From the NCBI GenBank assembly GCA_964501265.1, contig CAZCSK010000055.1:1-10599 (forward strand): DNA of 10,599 nucleotides, read 5' to 3'. This DNA is from CAZCSK01 sp964501265 (GTDB taxonomy: Bacteria > Actinomycetota > CADDZG01 > JAHWKV01). The position numbers were made by a program, and so were the translations under genes. The first letter of the stretch is position 1. Each line of letters starts with the position of its first letter. Under the pieces are notes generated by a model. That model saw only the letters and a list, made by a program, of their open reading frames with translations. It was not told where the DNA came from and made no database searches. Of this stretch, positions 1-5,193 are shown in pieces.

Positions 1-109
1 GACATAGCTCCAGCGCCTCGACTCGGCGGGTCGAGGCCATCATCAGCTCGGTCTCTCCCAAACAGGCTGCCTGAGCCCTCCAGTCGGCTTCGGTGGCTTG
101 CAACGTCAT
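1..109 (-). CDS. WhiB-family transcription regulator, N-terminal part (runs off the left edge)
   Basis: Only the first 36 codons are in the window. WhiB proteins are small actinobacterial Fe-S regulators in which four Cys hold a [4Fe-4S] cluster; phage members can act on host WhiB-controlled genes. The visible part starts MTLQATEADWRAQAACLG and reaches a second Cys at residue 36. A Trp a few residues before a Cys in an Ala-rich context (W10, C16), then a helix ending in Cys, is the WhiB N-terminal layout. The CxxC pair, the last Cys and the basic C-terminal tail would lie outside. The usual aromatic pair between the first two Cys is replaced by Met-Met (ELMMAS). The ATG overlaps the upstream stop (ATGA), so it is the last visible cistron. 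Family call from pattern only. Confidence 0.75.
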   Translation of the reverse strand, partial: MTLQATEADWRAQAACLGETELMMASTRRVEALELC

Positions 110-399
110 TCAGCGACTTCTCTTTCAAGCTTTGGGGCTGAGAGGGGGATAAGGGGGTTTGGAAGTTTCGAGTAGCCGACGGGGGCTTCGTTGTCTCGTT
201 GCCACTGGCGATACTCCTCCAACTCAGCGAGAACAACCGCCAAGTGCTTCGGGCATAAGCCGTCGTCGTATCGCTCGGACCTTGGATCTTTGACTGTGGC
301 CCAGTCATCGCCGCAAGGCTTTTCAAACCCTTTCCACGACCCTTCGGTGTGCATACCAACGATGAAGCCACAAGAAAGGCGCGACACTGGATGGCTCAT
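106..399 (-). CDS. Small Cys-containing phage protein, unknown function (97 aa)
   Basis: I do not recognise this protein. It has Cys at 10, 29 and 49 (the last in LCPKHL, a Cys-x-x-His pair), then a helical stretch (AVVLAELEEYRQWQR, about 54-68) and a Pro-rich tail containing PLIPLS. The LIPLS tail and its 16-bp DNA (139-154) recur at the end of the upstream 117-aa gene, so the two genes share a 3' module. The start is set by an ATGA overlap with the upstream stop, and its own stop overlaps the WhiB start in the same way. It belongs by position and Cys content to the array of small, probably zinc-binding, proteins to its right. Metal binding is inferred. Confidence 0.8.
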   Translation of the reverse strand: MSHPVSRLSCGFIVGMHTEGSWKGFEKPCGDDWATVKDPRSERYDDGLCPKHLAVVLAELEEYRQWQRDNEAPVGYSKLPNPLIPLSAPKLEREVAE

Positions 400-749
400 T
401 TTTCACCTTCCGAGTTTGAGAGGGGGATAAGGAAACGCTCAACCATGCGACAAGTCAGACCGAGCTTTCGCATCGCCGATTTAGTCGCTACGCCTTCAGC
501 ATCGAAACGGGCACAGGAGGTCTCATCGCCGCTTGAGAAGTGTTCTTCGCACCACCAGACCGTCTCGCCGTCCCCTCTGACATAGGCATGGACCCCATCG
601 AGGGCATTCAACGCTTCTAGGAGTTCGCCCCCTTCTACGGGATGACCACCAAGGCACCAAATGAGGGTTCGACGATCGGACGGCGACCGGTCCGCGGTCT
701 GATGTGGGTCATAGAGGCCGTGTTCGCAGGATGTGCGTAATTCGCTCAT
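396..749 (-). CDS. Cys/His-rich small phage protein, unknown function (117 aa)
   Basis: Not recognised by family. Possible metal ligands come in Cys/His pairs: C8/H10, C32/H36 and C67/H70, plus C79 and C100. This suggests one or two structural zinc sites. The motif LLEALNAL (about 43-50) resembles the VLDALN motif in the next two upstream genes, so they may be distant paralogues or share a module. It ends in LIPLSNSEGEK; the LIPLS part is shared with the tail of the downstream 97-aa gene. It is joined to both neighbours by ATGA overlaps, which fixes the start. No catalytic motif is visible; a zinc-binding accessory role is an inference. Confidence 0.8.
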   Translation of the reverse strand: MSELRTSCEHGLYDPHQTADRSPSDRRTLIWCLGGHPVEGGELLEALNALDGVHAYVRGDGETVWWCEEHFSSGDETSCARFDAEGVATKSAMRKLGLTCRMVERFLIPLSNSEGEK

Positions 750-1015
750 TCGTCGTCCTTTAGCGTCAGCGGACGAGGGTCCGCAGACACTCGTGAGTTG
801 AGGGCGTCGAGAACAGCGCCGTCGCGACAGATTGGGCAGTGGTCGGGTGGCTCAACGGTCTGGCGATCCTGCCATTCGTCGTCATGCCAAAGGTCTCCGC
901 AGCTCTTGGGAGGCTCGGCTAGACGACTTTGGCGCTCACTCGCTAGACGTCTGTATTGCTCAGGGGATAGACCTAGACGAATCGCATCGGAACGGAACCC
1001 GTCACTGTCGCTCAT
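746..1015 (-). CDS. Small protein with CxxC knuckle and VLDALN motif (89 aa)
   Basis: Function unknown. The N-terminal half is helical and charged (LSPEQYRRLASERQSRLAE). It is followed by C39, H44 and the pair C60-x-x-C63 in DHCPIC, which together could make one zinc site. AVLDALNS (about 67-74) matches AVLDALNT at the end of the upstream 104-aa protein, and an exact 18-bp DNA repeat (797-814 and 1027-1044) underlies it. RLAEPPKSC also resembles the RLAQLPETC module of that neighbour. The two genes are therefore probably diverged duplicates. ATGA overlaps join it to both neighbours and set the start. Confidence 0.8.
   Translation of the reverse strand: MSDSDGFRSDAIRLGLSPEQYRRLASERQSRLAEPPKSCGDLWHDDEWQDRQTVEPPDHCPICRDGAVLDALNSRVSADPRPLTLKDDE
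797..814 (-). repeat. 18-bp exact repeat, copy 1 (codes for VLDALN)
   Basis: The plus-strand text GTTGAGGGCGTCGAGAAC is found here and again at 1027-1044. It lies in the same reading frame in two adjacent genes and encodes the VLDALN peptide in both. This supports gene duplication rather than chance. Confidence 0.85.
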
Positions 1016-1326
1016 AGTGTCTCCGTGTTGAGGGCGTCGAGAACGGCGACGGCCTTCTGATCGAGATTCAGACCGATCCCATTGATCGCCCGCTTGATCT
1101 TCTCGACCGTTTCAGCCGGGTATACGATGCCTCTGCCATGACAGTCCTTGCAGGGGTAGCCCACGATTGGCGACCCGTCCCCTCCGCACGTTCCGCATGT
1201 TTCGGGGAGTTGGGCGAGACGTTCACGGGCCGCGGCGAGGACGATTTCTAGTCGGAGCGCACTCGGCGAAGCGTTCGGACCAGGATCGCCCTCAAGTGCC
1301 TCCAACGCTGCGGCTAGGTCGCTCAT
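1012..1326 (-). CDS. DnaJ-type zinc-knuckle small protein (104 aa)
   Basis: The protein has two CxxC knuckles of the DnaJ cysteine-rich type: C44-G-T-C47-G-G-D-G and C59-K-D-C62-H-G-R-G. In DnaJ these pair to hold one zinc ion. There is no J domain, so this is a stand-alone zinc knuckle and not a chaperone. The N-terminus MSDLAAALEAL and the RLAQLPETC module are shared with the 203-aa gene two places upstream; the C-terminal AVLDALN is shared with the next gene. The start at 1326 is set by the ATGA overlap with the upstream stop and by GGAGAAA about 7 bases ahead of it, carried in the duplicated 106-bp repeat. A longer reading frame to 1458 is less likely because it would run through that repeat. 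Confidence 0.85.
   Translation of the reverse strand: MSDLAAALEALEGDPGPNASPSALRLEIVLAAARERLAQLPETCGTCGGDGSPIVGYPCKDCHGRGIVYPAETVEKIKRAINGIGLNLDQKAVAVLDALNTETL
1027..1044 (-). repeat. 18-bp exact repeat, copy 2 (codes for VLDALN)
   Basis: Second copy of the 18-mer at 797-814, here at the C-terminus of the 104-aa zinc-knuckle protein. Confidence 0.85.
1182..1222 (-). repeat. 41-bp zinc-knuckle module repeat, copy in the 104-aa gene
   Basis: This 41-bp stretch matches 1806-1846 with five differences by my count and encodes RLAQLPETCGTCG here against RLAQFPEPCERCG there. The core TTGGGCGAGACGT occurs a third time at 1996-2008, where it encodes the RLAQL ahead of the first Cys cluster of the 203-aa protein. 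Confidence 0.85.
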
Positions 1327-1411
1327 GCTGCTATTTCTCCGCGGGTAAGGATGAACGGGCCGACACGATCCAAGGCCAGGTCGTAGTTCCGTTCGTCGAG
1401 GTCGATGCCGA
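1306..1411 (-). repeat. Duplicated methyltransferase tail plus ribosome-binding site and next-gene start, copy B
   Basis: This segment matches 2089-2194 over 106 bp with seven differences by my count. On the minus strand it covers the last 30 or so codons of the methyltransferase, a Shine-Dalgarno-like GGAGAAA, the ATG, and the first codons (M-S/N-D-L-A-A-A) of the next gene. Here it joins the 56-aa gene to the 104-aa gene. Confidence 0.93.
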
Positions 1412-1493
1412 GCCCGGCACCAATTATTAGACACTTCTGTCCATAATTTGTTAGACACTCTCTTCGAGGAGGGTTCGGTTGCGCGTCGCTCAT
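1323..1493 (-). CDS. 56-aa chimeric ORF ending in a copy of the methyltransferase tail
   Basis: The last 29 or so residues, from LGIDLDERNY to the end, are nearly identical to the C-terminus of the DNA methyltransferase encoded at 2106-4451, with Asp for Glu and Ile for Val as the only changes in the shared 28. That piece carries the acidic end of the second SAM-domain strand (IDLDE) but no FxGxG motif and no TSPPF motif, so it cannot be an active methyltransferase alone. The N-terminal 27 residues (MSDAQPN...) are unrelated and include two similar pieces, ECLTNYGQ and KCLIIGAG, from an AT-rich direct repeat. ATG at 1493 lies four bases after the upstream stop and follows GGGGAG. It may be a duplication by-product, a translational-coupling cistron, or a real small protein. 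Expression is uncertain. Confidence 0.6.
   Translation of the reverse strand: MSDAQPNPPRRECLTNYGQKCLIIGAGLGIDLDERNYDLALDRVGPFILTRGEIAA
1427..1459 (-). repeat. AT-rich direct repeat (TTAGACACT twice, 24-bp period)
   Basis: TTAGACACT occurs at 1427-1435 and 1451-1459 with similar AT-rich flanks (AATTAT and AATTTG) inside a GC-rich region. It lies within the unrelated N-terminal part of the 56-aa ORF, just upstream of the duplicated tail. It could be a pair of operator-like sites or a remnant of the recombination that built the ORF. No good promoter hexamer pair is visible. Confidence 0.6.
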
Positions 1494-1532
1494 GGTGCTA
1501 TTTCTCCCCGGGTAAGGATGAACGGGCCGACA
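1484..1532 (-). repeat. Short copy C of the gene-boundary repeat
   Basis: The first 42 or so bases of the boundary repeat recur here: start codon, GGGGAGAAATAGCACC and the FILTR-coding bases. They lie in a different reading frame relative to the upstream gene, where they encode LSARSSLPGEK. It again places a ribosome-binding site directly before a start codon, at 1493. Confidence 0.85.
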
Positions 1533-2109
1533 GAACATCAAGATGGCAGGTACAGCCGCATAGATCGTTGTTGCAAGGTCCAACCCGAGAGCAAGCACCG
1601 ATGAGGCAAAGGGCGGTCATCGGGGGTAAGTAGCCATAAGCGATATGGGTGGGCTTCAATTCTCCAAAGTCCCCGGGTAAGGATGAAGGGGCCGACATGA
1701 CCGATGTGCTTGACCGTTCAGGCTGCGGCAAGTGATCGCTAGACCCCTGACCAGGGGTTTTGTCACTCGAATTTGAAAGCGAAAGGTCAGTTTGCGCAGC
1801 CAGTTCTCCGCACCTTTCGCATGGCTCGGGGAATTGGGCGAGACGTAGGGCACCTAATCGCCTAAGAGCACAGGTTGGACAGAGCAATCCAGCAGGCGCC
1901 CGCTCGTGGATAAGTGCCCATAGCGCGTCGGGTAAGTCGTAAACATCGCAATAGGCCCTTCCGCATTCATCGCAGTGCTCACATTCGCTTTCCAGTTGGG
2001 CGAGACGTTCCTCGGCAGCTTCGACAATCACCATCAGTTCGGGACTGGCCTCCAATACAACAAAGGCCCGGTTTCGATATAAAGCAATCGCTGCGGCTAG
2101 GTCGTTCAT
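1498..2109 (-). CDS. Very Cys-rich modular zinc-finger-like protein (203 aa)
   Basis: No family name can be given with certainty. The protein is modular. MNDLAAAI is followed by a helix ending ERLAQLE, then a Cys cluster (C43, C46, C49, C54), a pair C77-x-x-C80, a second RLAQFPEPC module with C97-x-x-C100, a Ser-rich linker (about 110-140), and a C-terminal cluster (C168, C173, C179, C184, C186, C188 in LCGCTCH). The 11-residue motif SAPSSLPGD / SARSSLPGE appears at about 139 and again at the end, each encoded by a copy of the boundary repeat. It is paralogous to the 104-aa gene. The start at 2109 comes from the ATGA overlap with the methyltransferase stop; the frame is open further upstream but would overlap that gene. 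The C-terminal 65 residues could be a separate small gene fused by repeat recombination. Confidence 0.78.
   Translation of the reverse strand: MNDLAAAIALYRNRAFVVLEASPELMVIVEAAEERLAQLESECEHCDECGRAYCDVYDLPDALWALIHERAPAGLLCPTCALRRLGALRLAQFPEPCERCGELAAQTDLSLSNSSDKTPGQGSSDHLPQPERSSTSVMSAPSSLPGDFGELKPTHIAYGYLPPMTALCLIGACSRVGPCNNDLCGCTCHLDVLSARSSLPGEK
1671..1697 (-). repeat. Short copy D of the gene-boundary repeat
   Basis: Twenty-seven bases match copy C except for one base. The copy sits inside the 203-aa gene, encoding APSSLPG in frame. It has no ribosome-binding role here. Confidence 0.8.
1806..1846 (-). repeat. 41-bp zinc-knuckle module repeat, copy in the 203-aa gene
   Basis: Partner of 1182-1222; it encodes the second RLAQ-x-P-E-x-C-x-x-C-G module of the 203-aa protein. 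Confidence 0.85.
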
Positions 2110-2194
2110 GCTGCTACCTCTCCGCGGGTGAGGATGAACGGGCCCACCCGTTCCAAGGCCAGGTCGTAGTTCCGTTCGTCGAGGTCGATGCCGA
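2089..2194 (-). repeat. Gene-boundary repeat, copy A (methyltransferase tail / 203-aa gene start)
   Basis: Probable parent copy of the 106-bp repeat: it is continuous with the full methyltransferase gene on one side and with the 203-aa gene on the other. Copy B is at 1306-1411. Confidence 0.93.
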
Positions 2195-4451
2195 TTGCGT
2201 CGCGGCCGTGTCCGGTGGCTACGGCGAGGGTGGTGCCGGAGCCGGCGAACGGATCGAGGACGAGGCCGGGGCGCCAGTCGTCGTGGCCGCAATCGGAGAA
2301 ACCGAGGGTCAGGTTTTCGGAGGTGGTTCGGATTGTCTGTCGGGTTGGTTGACCAGGCGTTGGGGTGTGACGTCCATTGCCATCAGCGAAGGGCTTCACC
2401 ACATCCTCCATGATCCTTCTACTCGGCTCCCCACAGGTCCGGCATACCTTCACTGGGCTCATGGTGTTAAGCCACGGCTCGACGAATTCCGGCGGATAGG
2501 TCGCATAGTGGGCGCCCAGATAGCCGCCAGGTGACATGACGATCGTGTCTCCGGTGTCGAGCAGGCCCGCTTTAACCATACGTCGCAGCACAGTCGATCC
2601 GAGAGTCTCCGCTTTCTCGTCACGACCGTCGCCGAGCAAAGACTCAAGGGAGACACCGGCCTTGATCTTCTCCAAGACGAGGCGTAATTCGCTTTGAATG
2701 ATGGAAGATACCGGGTCCCACCAGTCCAAAGGAGGGGACCCGGCAGGATGATTCACCCACTCATCGCCAGCCTCCGAATAACCATCCCGATTTCGTGATT
2801 GGTAGTCACCCGCGGCCTGTTTCACCGATAGAACTCTGCTCGCATTGGGATTCACGTTGGGCGTCCGCACCGCGTCCAAATCGAAGTAGCGATCTTTCGC
2901 CTTGCAGAACACCATCAACTCCGAAGTAGCCGGGCGGAACTTGTCCGAGTTGCCGGTGATGAACGTCTTACCGTTCCGACGGGCTAGCCAGAACCCGGTT
3001 TCGACTTGAGGACACCAGACCGTCCCGGTATACGCCTCTCGGCGGATACCGGTCCCTTCCCATTTGCGCATCGCGGTCCACCTCGAACGGGTGCCGATGG
3101 TGACCTGCCAGATGTTCATCGACGGTTGCCACGACTTAGACGCCCGAAAGCCCAGCCGGATCGCCAAGGTTTGCACCACGTCAGCGATGGCCTCTTCCTG
3201 CTGGTGGAACAGCATCCCCTCGGCGTTCTTCCGCCGATGCCCATCGCCGTCTATCAGAGCGTCGAACAACGCCTGCGCCTGGACTTCCGGCCAGATAGTG
3301 GCGTACATCATCGGCAGACGGTGATGGTGCAAGTTCAGCCATTCCGCCAGTTCCCCTTTGATAGTGAAGGTGACGATGTCCGAGTCGTTGTACGGGTGCC
3401 GATAAACCGATTCGGTGAAATCGGCGTAATCCGCTTCGAGCAGCCGGCGGATCTCGGCCACCTTCTCCGGGTTAGCGGTTTGGGACTGGACGATGCGGGA
3501 TTGCCGATGGCGGGGTGAACCTTCGGCGACGTACCAGCCGAGCAGCGCCGCCCGGGTCACCGTCACCGCGGCTGGGCCGGGCACATCCTCGAACGGGGCG
3601 CACAGCAACGTGTCGCAACTGTTCGACAAGTCCTGTGCCAGTCGGACATGCACCCCGCCCTTCACCGTTCGGACCAAGCATCGGTGATACTCCGTCAACC
3701 ATTGGGAGGTCGCCTTCTTATCAATCACCACCATCGGCTCGCCTTCCCGCTCATAGCGGGTGAAGGTGGCGGGTAGGAACCGAATCGAATCGGTCTTGAG
3801 GTCGTAGGAGGCGATCAAATCACCGTCAGCCAACTGGTCGTGCCGTTTCCACCCGTCCAGGGTGAGCGCCTCGGTCTGGTCGTCAACGCATAACGCTCCA
3901 ACCGGCGGATTCGGCCGGACCCAGCGGATGACGTTGCGTAGCCGCCACGGGGCGGTTTGTCGTCCGGTGTGCGGGTTCCGGCCGTAGACCATTGCGAAGC
4001 GGAACGTTTCGGGGATGAGGGAAAGGGACTTGGCAAGCGGCCAGCCTGTGACCCGGCCGGCTCGGGATGAGCGGTAGTCGTTACCAACTCCATTCGCTAG
4101 CCGCTTCGTTGCTGAACCGGAGAACTTGGCCTGACCTTCCCGGAACCCGTCTTCGTTGTAGTCTCCGCCTGCTCCGCCACTCCCCGAATAGGTATCACCC
4201 AACTCGAAAATGAGGGAGCCGTGTGGGGCTAAGACACGGGTGCAGGCTTCAACAACATCTAACAGCCAGTCGACATATTCGCCCGGGGTGCTTTGCGAAC
4301 CGCCTTCGAGCGCCTTGTCGGGGTGGTCGTCAGGCAGGTACGAGCGAAGCGCCAGAAACGGCGGTGAAGTGAGCACCAGATCGACCGACTTCTCTGGGAG
4401 CCGGTTCATCGTGGCCACGGCATCGCCTACGTAGTAGACAGCCTGAGTCAT
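2106..4451 (-). CDS. DNA methyltransferase (N4-cytosine/N6-adenine, beta-class order) containing an intein
   Basis: The 781-aa precursor should splice to a 467-aa SAM-dependent DNA methyltransferase. The catalytic motif IV is N-terminal (TSPPF, residues 28-32, with Phe for the commoner Tyr), and the SAM-binding motif I is C-terminal (DPFAGSGTT, 733-741), followed by IDLDE (755-759). This is the permuted order of beta-class N4-cytosine or N6-adenine enzymes. C670-x-x-C673 and C721/H723 may bind zinc. The extein sequence around the splice site, RPNPPVGAL then SDKFRPATSEL, is the conserved block of this family. A segment of about 58 residues between WWDP and PGGYLGAHYA looks like an added or target-recognition region. 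It overlaps both neighbours by ATGA. The likely role is protection or epigenetic marking of phage DNA. Target sequence unknown. Confidence 0.95.
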   Translation of the reverse strand: MTQAVYYVGDAVATMNRLPEKSVDLVLTSPPFLALRSYLPDDHPDKALEGGSQSTPGEYVDWLLDVVEACTRVLAPHGSLIFELGDTYSGSGGAGGDYNEDGFREGQAKFSGSATKRLANGVGNDYRSSRAGRVTGWPLAKSLSLIPETFRFAMVYGRNPHTGRQTAPWRLRNVIRWVRPNPPVGALCVDDQTEALTLDGWKRHDQLADGDLIASYDLKTDSIRFLPATFTRYEREGEPMVVIDKKATSQWLTEYHRCLVRTVKGGVHVRLAQDLSNSCDTLLCAPFEDVPGPAAVTVTRAALLGWYVAEGSPRHRQSRIVQSQTANPEKVAEIRRLLEADYADFTESVYRHPYNDSDIVTFTIKGELAEWLNLHHHRLPMMYATIWPEVQAQALFDALIDGDGHRRKNAEGMLFHQQEEAIADVVQTLAIRLGFRASKSWQPSMNIWQVTIGTRSRWTAMRKWEGTGIRREAYTGTVWCPQVETGFWLARRNGKTFITGNSDKFRPATSELMVFCKAKDRYFDLDAVRTPNVNPNASRVLSVKQAAGDYQSRNRDGYSEAGDEWVNHPAGSPPLDWWDPVSSIIQSELRLVLEKIKAGVSLESLLGDGRDEKAETLGSTVLRRMVKAGLLDTGDTIVMSPGGYLGAHYATYPPEFVEPWLNTMSPVKVCRTCGEPSRRIMEDVVKPFADGNGRHTPTPGQPTRQTIRTTSENLTLGFSDCGHDDWRPGLVLDPFAGSGTTLAVATGHGRDAIGIDLDERNYDLALERVGPFILTRGEVAA
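2949..3890 (-). mobile_element. Intein with LAGLIDADG homing endonuclease (314 aa, in the methyltransferase)
   Basis: The intein runs from C188 to N501 of the precursor, with Ser502 as the +1 extein nucleophile. Block A begins CVDDQTEALTLDGW. Block B has T253-x-x-H256 (TEYH). The two endonuclease motifs are LLGWYVAEG (303-311, acidic E310) and LFDALIDGDG (395-404, acidic D401). Block F is TGFWLARRNGKTFI and block G is TGN followed by S. The penultimate residue is Gly500 rather than the usual His, a variant known from many phage inteins. All splicing and endonuclease residues appear intact, so it is likely active in protein splicing and possibly still mobile. Removing it restores the conserved methyltransferase block, which supports the boundaries. 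Confidence 0.93.
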
Positions 4452-4897
4452 GCCCGGGCCTGGTCGAACAACTGCACCAAATCAGACATGCGGACGACGC
4501 AAAGCCCATCGGTAGACCCATCCACCTGGGCAACAGCGAGGAACGGCCGGGTATCACCGATGGCCTTGTCACGATCGGACTGGGCTTTCGTGTTCCGGTA
4601 GAACGTGTCGACCGTCTTAGCCATCCCGCCGGCTTTGACTTCGACTCGGACCGGGAGGCGCCAGTTCTCCTCGTTGGCGGTGGCCATCATCGACGGGCCC
4701 GCCGGAGTGGCGAACACCTTCTCCAACCCTCGACGGGCCTGCCGCTGCTTAGTCTTTCCTTTGGTGCGGTTCCTTCGACCTTTGCATGAATGACAGATAC
4801 ATTCCCGCACTACGACACCGGTTATCGGGCAGGCACGGTTCTCCTTCCCGGGTGAACGGGCAAGCTGTTCCGACTTCGGATATGGGATGCCGGACAT
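4448..4897 (-). CDS. Small nuclease-like protein with E-V-K motif and N-terminal zinc knuckle (149 aa)
   Basis: The N-terminal third is basic and has Cys at 23, 33, 35 and 38 (CICHSC), a likely zinc site, followed by a Lys/Arg-rich stretch (about 39-60). The core NEENW...VRVEVKAGG contains E86-V-K88, the E-x-K signature of PD-(D/E)XK nuclease folds, with acidic residues at 76-77 ahead of it, then a helix and RPFLAVAQVDG, and a closing SDLVQLF. This layout suggests a compact resolvase/VRR-like or restriction-type nuclease used in phage recombination. The conserved catalytic Asp is not clear, so activity is inferred. It overlaps the methyltransferase start by ATGA and the DUF433-like gene by TGATG. 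Confidence 0.85.
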   Translation of the reverse strand: MSGIPYPKSEQLARSPGKENRACPITGVVVRECICHSCKGRRNRTKGKTKQRQARRGLEKVFATPAGPSMMATANEENWRLPVRVEVKAGGMAKTVDTFYRNTKAQSDRDKAIGDTRPFLAVAQVDGSTDGLCVVRMSDLVQLFDQARA

Positions 4898-5193
4898 CAG
4901 GGCTTCCTCGGAGGGTCAGGACACTTCGACAGTTCCCTATTCCAGAAATGGTCGAAAGCTTCCTGGGACCATTGCCCAAAGCGCTTCTTTTCAGTACGGC
5001 TGCCATGGGTTCCGACGTACCAGCAGCAAAGGAGGACATCGTCCCGATCTAGGTAGTCCCAACAGCGGATTGTCTCCTCAAGCCCACACTCCCAATAGGT
5101 GCCAGCCACCGTGTACGCGGGAAGTCGGGATTCGCCGATGGTCGCCTTACCGAACATCCGGGGAGGCCAAATAACGATCTTCTGGTCGCTCAT
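4897..5193 (-). CDS. DUF433-like protein (98 aa)
   Basis: Residues 15-60 fit the DUF433 pattern: GKATIGESRLPAYTVAG (Gly, Ile-Gly, Arg-x-Pro, then a hydrophobic helix), ECGLEETIRCWDYL, and LDRDDVLLCCWYV. DUF433 domains are small helical, winged-helix-like DNA-binding folds, best known from toxin-antitoxin loci, and they also occur as stand-alone phage genes. No toxin partner is evident beside it. Its neighbours are DNA-processing genes, so a DNA-binding or regulatory role is likely. The C-terminal 35 residues are charged and aromatic (WSQEAFDHFWNREL). Starts and stops are set by TGATG overlaps. Confidence 0.83.
   Translation of the reverse strand: MSDQKIVIWPPRMFGKATIGESRLPAYTVAGTYWECGLEETIRCWDYLDRDDVLLCCWYVGTHGSRTEKKRFGQWSQEAFDHFWNRELSKCPDPPRKP

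Noticed and set aside
1327..1458. N-terminal extension of the 104-aa zinc-knuckle protein to 1458
   Set aside because: The extension runs through the duplicated methyltransferase tail in the wrong frame, and the ATG at 1326 has both an ATGA overlap and a Shine-Dalgarno sequence.
1914..2534. Plus-strand reading frame of 206 codons opposite the 203-aa gene and the methyltransferase C-terminus
   Set aside because: The minus strand here encodes the conserved DPFAGSGTT motif and Cys modules, so this is an antisense shadow in GC-rich DNA.
3006..3518. Long plus-strand reading frame of 170 codons opposite the intein
   Set aside because: It lies antisense to the intein's conserved endonuclease region, has no family resemblance, and no other plus-strand gene is supported in the window.
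4838..4866. Another copy of the gene-boundary repeat (TTCTCCTTCCCGGGTGAACG)
   Set aside because: The likeness is short, needs a gap of several bases and lies in a different gene without a start codon; probably chance.
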